DNA of 64,000 nt from Macrolepiota albuminosa. Lineage: Eukaryota; Basidiomycota; Agaricomycetes; Agaricales; Agaricaceae. The stretch lies in the NCBI GenBank assembly GCA_027475525.1, contig JAMWFC010000091.1:434001-498000 (forward strand), read 5' to 3'. Both the position numbers and the translations under genes were made by a program. Of the stretch, positions 45,926 to 56,705 are shown one piece after another (the stretch's first letter is position 1; every line of letters starts with the position of its first letter). The notes under the pieces are model-generated. The model was not told the DNA's origin and searched no databases. It saw nothing but the letters and a program-made list of their open reading frames with translations.

Positions 45926-48173
45926 CAAATAACCTTTCTTAATACTGAAGTACTTTCTACTATACCTGATTCCATCACTGAAAATCCCCAGAAAACTCCA
46001 CAAAACATTGCTGACTCTTCTCTTGCCTACTTGTATCTTACCACCTTGGACTTCTTCCAGAAAATTGCTACAAAAAACACATATCTCACCACTCTTTCCA
46101 GAGCCCCTGCTCCTGCCGTTCTTGGACTTTCTGCTTCCCATTCTCTTGCTACCACCCCTGATCCCCTTTCTGCCCCAGTTTATAATAATACTAATGTTTC
46201 TAAAAGGAAAGGGGTACAGGTAAAGAAGAAATATAAGCCTGTTGCACTTAAAACCAAACTCGTTGCTGCCCACTTGCCTGAATCTTTCCGCATCAAGCAT
46301 CATATCCTTGGCAATCCTCTTGCCAACATCCTGAATCTCATGCCACAACCAACATCCTTCCGACTGACAGGACACTTTACCACTGAACACCAACAACAAT
46401 TCGCCAAGGACCACAACATTGGTTTCCTCACCAAAGACAAAATGGGCGTTCTTATCAACCTTGTTGCCAAGCAGAACCAGGCCTTCACTTGGGAGGACTC
46501 TGAACACAGCAGTTTGCGCACAGACTTCTTCCCACCTGTAGTAATTCCTACTATTCCTCATGTGCCATGGACTGAACATAACAGACCCTTGCCACCTGGC
46601 ATTGAGGCTGAGGTCTGCCAGATTATATGCACCAAGATACAGGCTGGCGTCTATGAGCCGTCTAATAGCTCTTACCACTTCCACTAGTTCTGTGTACTCA
46701 AGAAGAACGGTAATTTGCATATTGTTCACAGTTTAGAGCCACTAAACAGAGTCACCATTTGATACTCTGGCATGCCTCCGTTTCCTGACCATGTGGCCAA
46801 GTCCTTTATCTGTGGCGCCACTCTTGATCTATATGTTGGCTATGACAAGCACTTGATCCATCCCTCTTTCCACAACCTTACCATGTTCCAAACCCCCTTT
46901 GGCACCTTCTGCCTAGTTACCCTCCCTATGGGTTGGACTAATTCAGTCCCTATCTTTCATGACAACATCACATTCATCCTCCAACCCAAAATCCCCCATA
47001 ATGTCCTCAATTTCATCAACGACATTGGCATTAAAGGACCCAAGGACTGGTGACTCATTGATGGCTTGCTGGAGAAGCATCCTGACAATCACAACATATG
47101 CCTAGCACTTTGGGACTTCTTCCAGCTCCTCAATCGTATTCTCTAGCACATAAAGCCTAGTGGTGAGACCTTTAGCAGTCACAAGCTCCTTCTCTGTGTG
47201 CCAAAGTTCAAAATTCTTGAGCATGTCTGCACTCCTGCCAGTTGTGTTCCCAATGAGTCTCGTCTAGCGCTTCTTGAGCACTGGGGTCCTTGCTGTGACC
47301 TATCTGAGGTTTGCCCCTTCCTTGGCACCATTGGCGTTCTCCGTATACACAAGAACTTTGTCCATCATGCCCATTACCTTACCTGACTCACTTGTGCTAA
47401 CAAACCTTTTAAGTTTGGCCCCGACCAAGTCAACTTCCAACATGATCTCATCAAAGCACTAAAAGATGCCAAGCCACTCATCCCTATCAACTATGCCTCT
47501 GCTGACCCTGTCATTTTAGCTGTCAACACTTTCTATATTGCTGTCAGCTACTTTCTCTGTCAGTGCCTTAGCAACAACCTGAAACAACGCTGTTACAACC
47601 ACTTTGGATCCATCACGCTTAACGACAGGGAATCACGCTACAGTCAGCCAAAGTTGGAACTCTACAGGCTCTTCAAAGCATTTCAGGTGCTAAGAATGTA
47701 TCTCATTGGCATACACAATCTTATTGTTAAGGTGGACGCTAGGTACATCAAGGATATGCTTCAGAACCCCGACATCCAGCTGTCAGCTAGCATGAATCGT
47801 TGGGTGGTAGCAATCCTCATGTTTCACTTTGAGCTTGTTCATGTTAAAGGCACTTTCCATGGACCAGACAGTCTCTCTAGGCGACCTTGGCAATTGATCC
47901 TAACGACGATAGCAACTTTGAAAATTGGGTTGACTGCTTACATAGCTTTATACACCTTATTCAACAACCCATCCACCTTCTGCATTGGCAACAGCCTACC
48001 ACCATCTTCCTATACCCCATTGTCCCTTACTGACCCAACACCTTTAGCACCCCGCTTACTTTCTACATGGCAAGTATCCTTAGTCAGGATTTCTCTCTGG
48101 TAAGGATTGTACAGGAACCTTGACTGCTTAGAGAGAATAGTTGCCAACTTATCTATGACATGGTACCCCAATC

Positions 48174-48918
48174 TGTCACGACCCCTCCCCTTCGGGCCCA
48201 CCCCGGGACACCCCTGGGACACCATCCGGAACCCTCACTCTGACCCCACAAGACACGCCCCGCTGCCACGATCACCGACACCGCCATCATGCGCATCAAG
48301 GACCGCCATCAGCCGCCACCGGCCCCGATCAGCGATCAGATCACGCGACTCGTTCCCGGCCATCATGCATCACGCATCACGGCTTCCTCCACGCCAATTG
48401 ATCGCGTGCCCCACACGCACGATCCCGGTATACAACCCCTGCCGCTACTAAATGACTCCTGGAACTCATCCCAGACACCCCGGAACCCTGAGACCCGGTC
48501 CCGTAGTACTTATAGCGTAGCTCCCCATTGTATTCGCCAGTCTTGATATTACATACTTTGCTTTACTTGGATTGTTGCGTGCCCTCTATTTGACTGGTAC
48601 GCATTGACTGGCACGCTTGACTGGCACGCTTGGATAATCGCGTGCTCTAAGACTGGTACGCACTTTGCGACTTTAACTTACTAACTTGGTCTCGTCTTAG
48701 AACCCCCGGTTCACGACTCGACCCCCACCCGAACTCCCCAGTTACCCATCCACCCAAAACCTCCGGACTAAGTCCCCTCTCCCGGGATTTCCCTGTCCAC
48801 GTCTTGAATCCCGGAGTCCTAGCCCTGGAGTTCCAGACACCCGAGTATCCATGGGTCAAGTCTGCATTGTAAGGGCGATTGCTTTTCCGGAAAGCCCCCG
48901 ACTCAGCGGAACCTGACA
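48174..48918 (+). repeat. Outer chromovirus 5' LTR (745 bp)
   Basis: It runs from TGTCACGACCCC to GGAACCTGACA. A TATA-like 'acttatagcg' lies at 48508-48517. About 27 bases later 'agtcttgatatta' (48539-48551) is the probable 5' end of the RNA, because it is perfectly complementary to the site just after the LTR. Confidence 0.92.
48508..48551 (+). promoter_or_regulatory. LTR promoter: TATA-like box and presumed transcript start
   Basis: 'tata' at 48511-48514 precedes the block AGTCTTGATATTA (48539-48551) by about 27 bases, the usual TATA-to-start spacing. The same arrangement is present in all chromovirus LTR copies here. The start site is inferred from complementarity with the primer-binding site, not measured. 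Confidence 0.55.
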
Positions 48919-48931
48919 TAATATCAAGACT
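48919..48931 (+). promoter_or_regulatory. Self-primer binding site (Tf1/sushi type)
   Basis: TAATATCAAGACT follows the LTR without a spacer and is the exact reverse complement of LTR bases 48539-48551. No TGG-type tRNA primer site is present. Tf1/sushi elements use the first bases of their own RNA as primer in just this layout. Confidence 0.7.
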
Positions 48932-48935
48932 CCCT

Positions 48936-49089
48936 CCTTACACCGTTCTTGATGGCTACATATACTCACACTTACTACCCCACGGGCTACCAGACCGACC
49001 CCTACGGGCGCCCCTTACACCGTTCTTGATGGCTACATATACTCACACTTACTACCCCACGGGCTACCAGACCGACCCCTACGGGCGCC
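48936..49089. repeat. 77-bp exact tandem duplication (no. 4)
   Basis: 48936-49012 recurs at 49013-49089. It duplicates the gag start region, so two candidate ATGs (48952 and 49029) exist. Confidence 0.9.
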
Positions 49090-49232
49090 CGGTACTCAAG
49101 CATTACTCCGCGCAGACCCCCCGCCCCGTCTACCCACCCCTCCCGTACGAACCTCCGTACCTCCACCGCCACTGGGCCCCCGACCCATCCCTCTATGATC
49201 TGGGGCCCTCAGCCAGCTGGGCCCCTCCACCC

Positions 49233-49386
49233 AACTTAGCCATGGCACGACCCGTGGAGGTCCCCTCGTACCGGAGCATCCCCGGGGGCCTGCCGGAGAC
49301 CCCACCAGTAACTTAGCCATGGCACGACCCGTGGAGGTCCCCTCGTACCGGAGCATCCCCGGGGGCCTGCCGGAGACCCCACCAGT
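49233..49386. repeat. 77-bp exact tandem duplication (no. 5)
   Basis: 49233-49309 recurs at 49310-49386, in gag. Confidence 0.9.
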
Positions 49387-51357
49387 GCCCAGTGGACCTC
49401 GCCTGATCCCTCCCAGCGAGGGCCCCTTTGCACCCACCCCCTACTACGGCTGCCAGCGCCCTGTTCCCCAACCCCGAGAACTCCAAGGACCCCCCTACCT
49501 CGACTACCCCCTCATCACTACCCGGCCGCCGCTCCACCCGCTCGAACCCCTCCCTCGCCAATGGGACGACGACGCCTCGAGGAGTATGAACGGCAACGGG
49601 ACAAAGTACTCCGCTCACTCAGGATCTCGCCGCAGGACTTTGCGCAACGGGCAAGGGCGCTGCTCACGGAATTTGGACACGACGACTTTGAAGGCACTCT
49701 GGAAGAATGGGCTCATTGCTTGGTCAAATTTGGGGACCGCCTTACACAAGGAGAACTCCCGGAGCAAACTATGGTAAAGTATAGGCGCAATACGATCCTC
49801 CGAGAAGAGTTGCAGCAGCTGCTTGACGAAGTCCACGCATCCCCCTCCCCTTGACCCCTCAACGACCCGGCGGACCCAGGTCGCTCGATTCACGTTCGAC
49901 GGGAACCCCCGGAGCCGGCCCTGGCAGCCCCGACAGCCCCTGCGGACCCCACTCCGGAACAACAACAACGGAAAGAACAACAAAACGCCTCAGCCATATT
50001 GCGGTCTCTCAACCTGACTGGAGGCCTCTTCGATCAACCCGCTGCCCGCACAGTAGGCCTGTCCACTCGCTGCAGGGCTAACTCCGTTCCTAGTACCTTC
50101 AAGACCTGGTGACAGCCCCAAAGACCCTTGGAACCGCTTCCGCGAATGGACAACGCCCGACCCCTGGCCCCGGCGAACTCCGGTAGACCCCATGCAGACA
50201 CCCCTAGCACGGACGACACGCTGTGCTACATTGACGAGCTCATGCGTGGCAACAACGAACCATGTCCCGCGCCCATGCCTGTCCCGGTACCGCCCCCTAC
50301 GTCAGCCCCGGCCCCTCCGAAACGCAACTTCCGCTGTGACCCCCCACCCCACTTCGATTTACGGAACCCCCCACGACCCCCGATGCAAGCACGACCCTCC
50401 CGGGTTGAACGTTCCCCACGCGACCCAGCACCCGATCCCCCTTCGCCCGACCCGACACCGCCGAACCCCCGAAAATGGCGTACCTTCCTCACTCAGTGTC
50501 TCAATACATTTCAGGCAAAGCCGCTCACATTTCAGGTTGACAGCTCCCAGGTGGCCTTTGCCGCATCGTACCTCCAGGGGATCGCCTTCGATCACTACAC
50601 GGCCCTCATCCAGTTCGACCCCAACAACCCGGCACTCGCTCGCTGGCAAGCCTTCGTCGACGAGTTTTCCGGGAAGTTCAGGATCTACGACACCGTGGCC
50701 GAGGCCGAGGACAACCTCTTCAACCTCCGGATGCGCTCCAAAGAACGTTTCACCACCTTTATCGTACGTTTTAAGAAGGAAGCTTACGAAACAGGTTGGA
50801 ACTACAGCGCCCTCCGATACGCCCTCCGCCGTGCCCTGCCACAACGCATCAAGGATGTCCTCCGACTCGCCCCAAAACAACCCTCCTATGACGGATACAA
50901 GGCCCTCGTCATGCAGATCGACCAACGCTACTGGGAAGACCGCAGCGAGTATTCGAATTCCCGACCCCCCTGGAACCCTAGGGGAGGACCCCCTTGGCCC
51001 TCCGGTGAAGCCCCCAACCCCCAAGGTCGAAACCCCGGTCCCCCCACGTTCCCTGGTGGCCAACCCCCGGTGAGTCGCGGCCCGCCCAATGCTAATCCCG
51101 GCAGCGGCATCTGCCCCCAGGCCCAGCTTAACGCCGCCGTGGCCGCCTACGACCTGGGCAACGTGCCAAGCCCCGAGGAACCCCCGGAAGACCCCAAAGA
51201 CCTCGACTTCGACGACGAACGGGACAAGGAGGCCCTCCGGGCCAACCAGCTTCAAAAGAAGAGACGACCCTGGATCGAAGTCCCAACGGATGTGCAGGAA
51301 CGATGGAGAAGGGAGGGTGTCTGCATACTCTGTGGTGAGAAAGACCATTTCATCTCC

Positions 51358-51511
51358 GAGTGCCCCAAACAACAGGTCATGGGACATGCCACCTGGACCT
51401 TCGAAGGGGAGGATGCCACCTACGAGTATTTGGAGAGTGCCCCAAACAACAGGTCATGGGACATGCCACCTGGACCTTCGAAGGGGAGGATGCCACCTAC
51501 GAGTATTTGGA
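51358..51511. repeat. 77-bp exact tandem duplication (no. 6)
   Basis: 51358-51434 recurs at 51435-51511, at the gag end after the zinc knuckle. Confidence 0.9.
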
Positions 51512-51519
51512 AAATGACC

Positions 51520-52831
51520 CGGCGATTTAGACCCGGAAGACGCCCTAAATCGCGGAATCGACCCCAACGTCTTCTCCGCCCTGGTCTCACATCTTCGCTC
51601 TACGACACTCATACAGGACACCCTCACGGCTTACTTACCCTCCCACTCCTCACACTCCCTTCCTCTCAAAACCCGCCTCACCCTCTCCAGAACCCCCCTC
51701 AACACCCTCGTTGACAGTGGCGCCACCAACAACTTCATCGATGAAGCATGGTCTACCCTCGCCCCGGAACCCGCCCAGCGACTCCCGGTCCCGGTCCGGC
51801 TCTGCCTCTTTGACGGAGACGCCTCTACGGCGGGGGATATTACTCACTTCGTGTGTATGCCCGTTACTTTCGCCAACGGACAGACTCACACCCTCCGGAT
51901 GTTGATAACCAAACTCCACCCTTCCGCACCCCTGGTCCTAGGGCTTCCGTGGCTCCGAGACACTAACCCCCGCATCGATTGGCGACACCTCACCCTTCGC
52001 CTGACCCGGGACCCGACCCCCGACGACCAGCAACTCCCCTTCGACATCCCCCACTCCTTAAACCCAACCCCGAAGGACCCCTCGGACGAACCCCCATCAC
52101 CCCCCGGACTCCAGTCCCGTTCATCCCGATCCTTCGTCATCAATGCCAGGCTGGACGGCGCCCCAGGACCGATATCGGCCCTCATCGACAGCGGAGCCAC
52201 CGGAGTTTTCATCAGCAACGCCCTCGACCTCCCCCACGACTCCCTCGACCAGCCCCTCCGCCTGCAATGCCTCGACGGCACCCCCTCCTCTTCTGGCCCC
52301 ATCCAGAGGTCTCACTCAGGACGCGTAACCCTGGACAACGACTATGAGTTCACCTCCGACTTCCTGGTCACGCGACTTCACGAATCGACCCCAATGGTGC
52401 TGGGACTACCCTGGCTGCGCGACACGAACCCCGACATCGATTGGAGGACGCTCACCATGACCTTCCCAGGACCCAAAGACCAACCCCCAACTGCCGTGCA
52501 CCTCCGGGCCCTAGGAAGCGACCCGACGCCTGACGCCTCCGGGATGACTGCTGCGCCCCCCATGCATGCACCACCCACGCCCATCCGAGACCGCAAGGCC
52601 CCCGATCGACCCCCAAACATTCCTCGGAACAAGTACAAGGGGCCGAACTACCCCTGCCGGTCTCAGACACGCGTCACACCCGCTCCGGCCGACGATTCCG
52701 TGACCCTGATCGACCCGAGCGCACTCGACATTAGGATCATTGGGGCCGCCCCCTTTGCACGCCTCATAAGGGATGGAACTCCCACGTTTCAGCTGTACAC
52801 CTCGCCTTCCCTCCCGGAAGAACATCTATGA
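51520..52831 (+). pseudogene. Outer chromovirus Pol start: two tandem retropepsin domains
   Basis: Pol is in the -1 frame relative to gag and overlaps its stop. The first protease has the catalytic 'LVDSGATNNFID' at about 51707 and ends 'LVLGLPWLRDTNPRIDWR' near 51960. The second has 'LIDSGATGVFIS' at about 52181 and ends 'MVLGLPWLRDTNPDIDWR' near 52425. Both have the active-site triad and the closing Leu-Gly-Leu-Pro-Trp block that stands where retropepsins have their second conserved element. They are joined by about 60 Pro/Ser-rich residues. Retropepsins work as dimers, so a fused pair could act as a single chain (inference). The inner copy has the same duplication. A TGA at 52829 (probably from CGA) breaks the frame before the RT. 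Confidence 0.8.
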
Positions 52832-53730
52832 GGGGACGCTATTCCCCCGGAGAAGAAAACCGAGGAGCAAATCCTCCGAGAAGTAGTTCCCCTGGAGTAT
52901 CACGAGTTCGCTGACGTATTCTCTGAAGGAGACGCCAAGGAGATCCCCCCTCACCGCCCCTATGATCACACCATCAACCTCGAGGAAGGAGCCAACCCCC
53001 CTTTCGGCAAGGTATACAACATGTCGGAGGTCGAACTCCAGGCCCTCAAGGACTACCTCGACGAAATGCTCGGTAAGGGATTCATCCGACCCTCTGCCTC
53101 TGCCGCCGGAGCCCCGGTTCTATTCGCCAAGAAGAAGGACGGCTTGCTCCGACTCTGCATCGACTATCAAGGACTCAATAAGATCACCAAGAAGAACCGC
53201 TACCCGCTTCCGCTCATCGGCGATCTGGTCGATCGACTCCGCAGTGCCAAGGTTTACACGAAGATCAACCTCCGCTCCGGTTACAACAACGTCTGCATCA
53301 CCCCGGGACACGAGTGGAAAACCGCGTTCCGCACGCGGTATGGTCTGTTTGAGTACCTTGTGATGCCTTTCGGAATGACTAACTCCCCCGCCACGTTCCA
53401 ATACTTCATGAATGACATCTTCCACGACATAAGCGACGTCTTCATGATCGTCTACCTGGACGACATCCTCATTTATTCCGACTCACCGGAGGATCACCAG
53501 AAGCATGTCCGGCAAGTCCTCGAACGCCTCTGGGAGCACAACCTCCACGCCAAGCTTGAGAAGTGTTCATTCCATACGGAAGAGGTTGAGTATCTTGGCG
53601 TCATCGTATCCCCGAACGGCGTTCGCATGGACCCCCACAAGATCGAGGCCATCGTCAACTGGCCGCAGCCCCGGAACGTCAAGGAAGTACAATCTTTCTG
53701 GGTTTCGCTAACTTCTACTGGAGGTTCATA
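52832..53730 (+). pseudogene. Outer chromovirus reverse transcriptase
   Basis: It has 'VPLEYHEFADVFSE' and 'PPHRPYDHTI' upstream, then the RT core: 'APVLFAKKKDGLLRLCIDY', 'PFGMTNSPATFQYFMN' and the catalytic 'IVYLDDILIYS' (about 53450). The first catalytic Asp, normally in K-I-D-L-R, reads Asn in 'KINLRSGYNN' (near 53262; GAC to AAC), so the enzyme would be inactive even without stops. A one-base deletion near 53699 precedes the 77-bp duplication at 53721. Confidence 0.87.
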
Positions 53731-53874
53731 GATAACTACTCCGGTATCACAAAACCCCTCAACCAGCTCACACGCAAGGACGTCGCCTGGAACTGGGGAG
53801 GTTCATAGATAACTACTCCGGTATCACAAAACCCCTCAACCAGCTCACACGCAAGGACGTCGCCTGGAACTGGG
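53721..53874. repeat. 77-bp exact tandem duplication (no. 7)
   Basis: 53721-53797 recurs at 53798-53874, between RT and RNase H. Confidence 0.9.
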
Positions 53875-55310
53875 ACAGTAAGTGCCAGAGTGTCTTTAAC
53901 CTGCTCAAGGAGGCTTTCACGACCGCCCCCGTACTCCGGCACTACGATCCGACCCTCCCGATTCTCCTGGAATGCGACGCTTCCGATGATGACGCCCAAA
54001 GTTTGGTCAGTAACAAATGTAACTATAGTGTTACCGTACCAAGAGTTTGCGTTGGGCGCGCTATAAGTGATGTGAGGAGTCCCGGGCAGGTCCCAGAGAA
54101 CGCGCCTGTGAAAATGGATAAAAGTCGGTAACGAGGTCGGCAAGTGTAAAGCGCTAAGGTAAAGCGCCTAGGGAAGAAGCGGTAAGTAAACATGGCAATG
54201 TGAGCGGCAAGAGCACGATAAGCTTAGCGAGGTCTAAGCGTCAATGATGCCTGCCGTAATTGCAAGGCACAAGTGTGTCAAATGTTGGCGAGCGTCTGTA
54301 ACTGCCGATGAGTTTGACGTTGCCGACCGTAGCGTAAATGAGCTCTTGAGCGTAAGGGAGACTGAAGAAAGGGGAGTAGTGAACTCTGGTCTATTGTTCT
54401 CTGATGGTCCCGTATGTACAAGTCGGTAAGTACTATATATACTACAAGGAGTTCACCGTCGCCAGTGACCAACCATCGCCAAAGTGCGGTAAACTGGAAA
54501 ATTTCATAGGGGTAGCTCCAACGGTTTCAGATCCCTACCGTCCTTTCAAGACCCTTGGCACCACCAGGCAGCAGATCGCAGTGCTAAACCATCAATCCAT
54601 CACCCTTCTGCCTGTCAGAACACCTAAGCGACGTTGGGCGCCAAATCGAGACGCTAAGCGGTGTCAGACGCCAAGGTCAAACGCCAAGCTGTCCGTCAGT
54701 TTTTGATAGATCATCAGGCTTCTCGCTAAGCGCTGTCGTCAGTGACTGATGCCATCTGTCAGTTGTCATTCTGTCTGCTGTCGGCGCTATCACTGATTGG
54801 ATCTGCTTCTTGCCGTGCGCAGCCGTCAAATATTGCCAAAAATGGTTAGTTAGCGTGCGCTAAGGTATCCTGAGTCGGTGCCGCATTGCCGTCGCCTGCC
54901 GTTGATGCGCTGATCCTGTATGGGGTCCTATCACCGACTACGCCATCGCTGGGATTCTCTCGCAGATGGAACCTGACGGAGGGGAGCCCCGGCCAGTTGC
55001 CTTCTACACCCGGTCCATGATCGACGCCGAGCTCAACTACAACATCTACGACAAGGAGCTCCTTGCCATTGTCGAAGCCTTCAAGCAATGGCGAGCCTAC
55101 CTCGAGGGAGCCTGGCACCAGATTCAGGTCTACTCGGATCACAACAACCTGCAGTACTTCACCACGACCAAGCAGCTTAGTCAGCGGCAGGCCCGATGGT
55201 CCGAGGTCCTCTTGGAATATGACTTCACGATCCAGTATCGCCCGGGACGACTCGGAGCTAAATCCGATGCCCTCACCCGTCGTCCGGACATCTATCCCAA
55301 GAAGTCGTTC
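53798..55310 (+). pseudogene. Outer chromovirus RNase H, split by a solo LTR
   Basis: The N-terminal part has '[18 protein letters not shown]' and 'LLECDASD' (catalytic Asp) up to 53986. The solo Gypsy-2 LTR follows. The frame resumes at 54934 with 'YAIAGILSQ', then 'RPVAFYTRSMIDAELNYNIY' (catalytic Glu), 'IQVYSDHNNLQYF' and 'YRPGRLGAKSDALTRRPD'. Across the insert the target duplication ccga restores the expected Ala-Ser-Asp-Tyr-Ala. Confidence 0.88.
53987..54933 (-). repeat. Solo LTR of Gypsy-2 family, copy D (youngest)
   Basis: It runs tgatgacgccc to gggtcctatca in plus orientation, 947 bp, flanked by the 4-bp duplication ccga (53983-53986 and 54934-54937). It keeps many CpG sites that read TpG/CpA in copies A, B and C (gacgccc against gatgccc; gggcgcgct against taagcatgct). 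It must be younger than the outer chromovirus it sits in. Confidence 0.85.
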
Positions 55311-55846
55311 GAGGCAGAACGCAATGCGTTCAATCATCGCGTGGTGATCCCTCCCAAACATTTGAATGTCGTACTGATCTTAAACAATGAAGGGACCCTG
55401 AGCCAGATCCGCCGCGCCCCCCGAGACAAGTACTTCACCAACCACGACCCCCGCAACCCTCCCGACGGAACCGACCGGGACTCCGCCTTCTCCTTGTCCC
55501 CTGACGAAAAACTTCTCCTCCGGGACGGCCGCATCTACGTCCCGGATCACGCCCGACTCCGCTACGACGTCCTCTGTCAACACCACGACCACAAGCTCCG
55601 GGGACACCCTGGAATACGTAAGACTCTCCAGCTGATCTCCCGGACTTACTTTTGGCCAGGGTTGAAAAAGGACGTGACCTGCTACATTCGATCATGTGAA
55701 CTCTGCCTCCGGGCCAAGGTCCCCTGACACCGACCCTATGGACTCCTGAAACCCCTGCCAGTCGGATGACGCCCCTGGTCTTCCATATCCCTGGACCACA
55801 TTGTCGAACTCCCGGAATCTGAAGGGTTCGATGCCATTCTTGTCGT

Positions 55847-56577
55847 TGTCAGGTTCCGCTGAATCGGGGGGCTTTCCAGGAAAGCGACGCCCTTACGATG
55901 CGGACTTGATCTACGGATACTCAGGTGTCTGGAACTCCGGGGCTAGGATTCCGGGGTTCAAGACGGGAACAGGGGTAATCCCGGGAGAGGGGACTAGAGT
56001 CCGGGAGTTTTGGGTTGGGGGTGGCTGAGGTTTAGAAGGGGTCGAGTCGTGAACCGGAGGTTCTAAGACGAGACCAAGTTAGTAAATTAAGAGTCGCGAA
56101 GTGCGTACCAAAACTTAGAGCACGCGAATACTAAGGCGTGCCAGTCGAAGCGTACCAAACAAGGCGTACCAGTCAAACAGAGGGCACGCAATATCCAAAG
56201 TAACAGTTATGCAAAGTATATAATATCAAGACTACCGAATACAACAGGGAGCTACACTATAAGTACTACAGGGCCGGGTCTCGGGGTTCCGGGATGTCTG
56301 GGATGGGTTCCGGGGTTTATTGAGTAGCGGCAGGGGCTGTATACCGGGATCGCGCGATCAATTGGCGCGGATGGAGCCGTGATGCGTGATGGCCGGCACG
56401 AGTCGCGTGATCTGATCGTTGATCGGGGCTGGTGACGGCTGATGGCGGTCCTTGATGCGCGTGATGGCGGTGTTGGCGGTCGTGATGGCGGGGCGTGTCC
56501 TGTGGGGTCGGAGGGAGGGTCCCGGAGGGTGTTCCGGGGGTGTCCCGGGGTGGGCCCGGAGGGGAGGGGTCGTGACA
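55847..56577 (-). repeat. Inner chromovirus 3' LTR (731 bp)
   Basis: It runs TGTCAGGTTCC to GGTCGTGACA in plus orientation. Against the partner at 61313 I count 12 substitutions, all transitions, a 1-bp indel and an indel of about 13 bp near 56350. Confidence 0.92.
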
Positions 56578-56596
56578 TCACCCCCCCCTCAGCACC
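56578..56596 (-). promoter_or_regulatory. Polypurine tract of inner chromovirus
   Basis: On the minus strand, ggtgctgaggggggggtga lies directly before the 3' LTR, the usual site of plus-strand priming. Confidence 0.65.
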
Positions 56597-56705
56597 GAGA
56601 CCCTCCGAGGCGCGCGTAGCCAGTGGTTCGGACCGGGGGTCAACCGTGGGATCCGGCACCTGACCTGCCACGTATCGAAAAAAAATTTTACCGTCAAGTT
56701 CAACC

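Larger units (their letters stand above)
42250..47890 (+). pseudogene. Gypsy-2 Gag-Pol (gag, protease, RT, RNase H)
   Basis: One frame holds throughout. It shifts only by +77 (duplication at 44568) and by the solo LTR plus 5 bp, which is exactly what the observed frames require. Gag spans about 42250-43650, with a knuckle 'CHFCGEIGHTMTRGC' (x5 before the last Cys instead of x4). The protease motif reads 'IVYSGSQI' (about 44630), so the catalytic Asp is replaced by Tyr. The RT spans about 46560-47060, with 'QTPFGTFCLVTLPMGWTNS' and 'FINDIGIKGP' in place of the F-x-DD box. RNase H and its linker end 'VHVKGTFHGPDSLSRRP' (about 47845). More than ten in-frame stops are present, almost no indels, and CpG is scarce. 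It is inactive. Confidence 0.8.
41261..48173 (+). mobile_element. Gypsy-2 retrotransposon, 3' part displaced
   Basis: It consists of the 5' LTR (41261-42230), a single gag-pol frame (about 42250-47890) and then a cut at 48174, where the outer chromovirus inserted (left target duplication caatc at 48169-48173). Integrase and 3' LTR are not in the window; if the chromovirus insertion was simple, they should lie beyond its 3' LTR, right of 64000. A solo chromovirus LTR sits at 45137-45925. Target duplications of solo copies A and D show a 4-bp duplication for this family. Confidence 0.8.
49029..51530 (+). pseudogene. Outer chromovirus Gag
   Basis: It opens with the Tyr/Pro-rich N-terminus 'MATYTHTYYPTGYQTDPYGR' (ATG at 49029, or 48952 in the duplicated copy). 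A capsid core follows from about 50470 ('KWRTFLTQCLNTFQAKPLTF') through 'RRALPQRIKDVLRLAP'. The zinc knuckle 'CILCGEKDHFISEC' lies near 51325. The stop is TAG at 51528-51530. Compared with the inner copy, about 130 codons of Pro/Gly-rich sequence are missing between 'TPPNP' and 'RKWRTF' (about 50470). In-frame stops at 49852 (CGA in the inner copy) and 50110, a one-base loss near 49515, and three 77-bp duplications disrupt it. Confidence 0.82.

Noticed and set aside
49096..49618. Long minus-strand Gly/Arg-rich ORFs opposite gag
   Set aside because: They are shadows of Pro-rich GC-rich gag codons; the same kind of shadows appear at 50359-51387 and 59439-60081.
51364..51370. CCCAAAC as a -1 slippery heptamer for gag-pol
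   Set aside because: The zero frame reads CCC AAA C, so the heptamer is in the wrong phase for a -1 slip.
38262..54933. Four-copy repeat with 4-bp target duplications as a non-autonomous DNA transposon
   Set aside because: Its ends are TG...CA, there are no extended terminal inverted repeats, and one copy lies directly before the Gypsy-2 gag with a TATA box in the right orientation. It is better explained as the Gypsy-2 LTR.
53987..54933. Solo LTR D region as part of the chromovirus RNase H coding sequence
   Set aside because: The 4-bp duplication ccga and the clean restoration of the RNase H frame show that it is an insertion.
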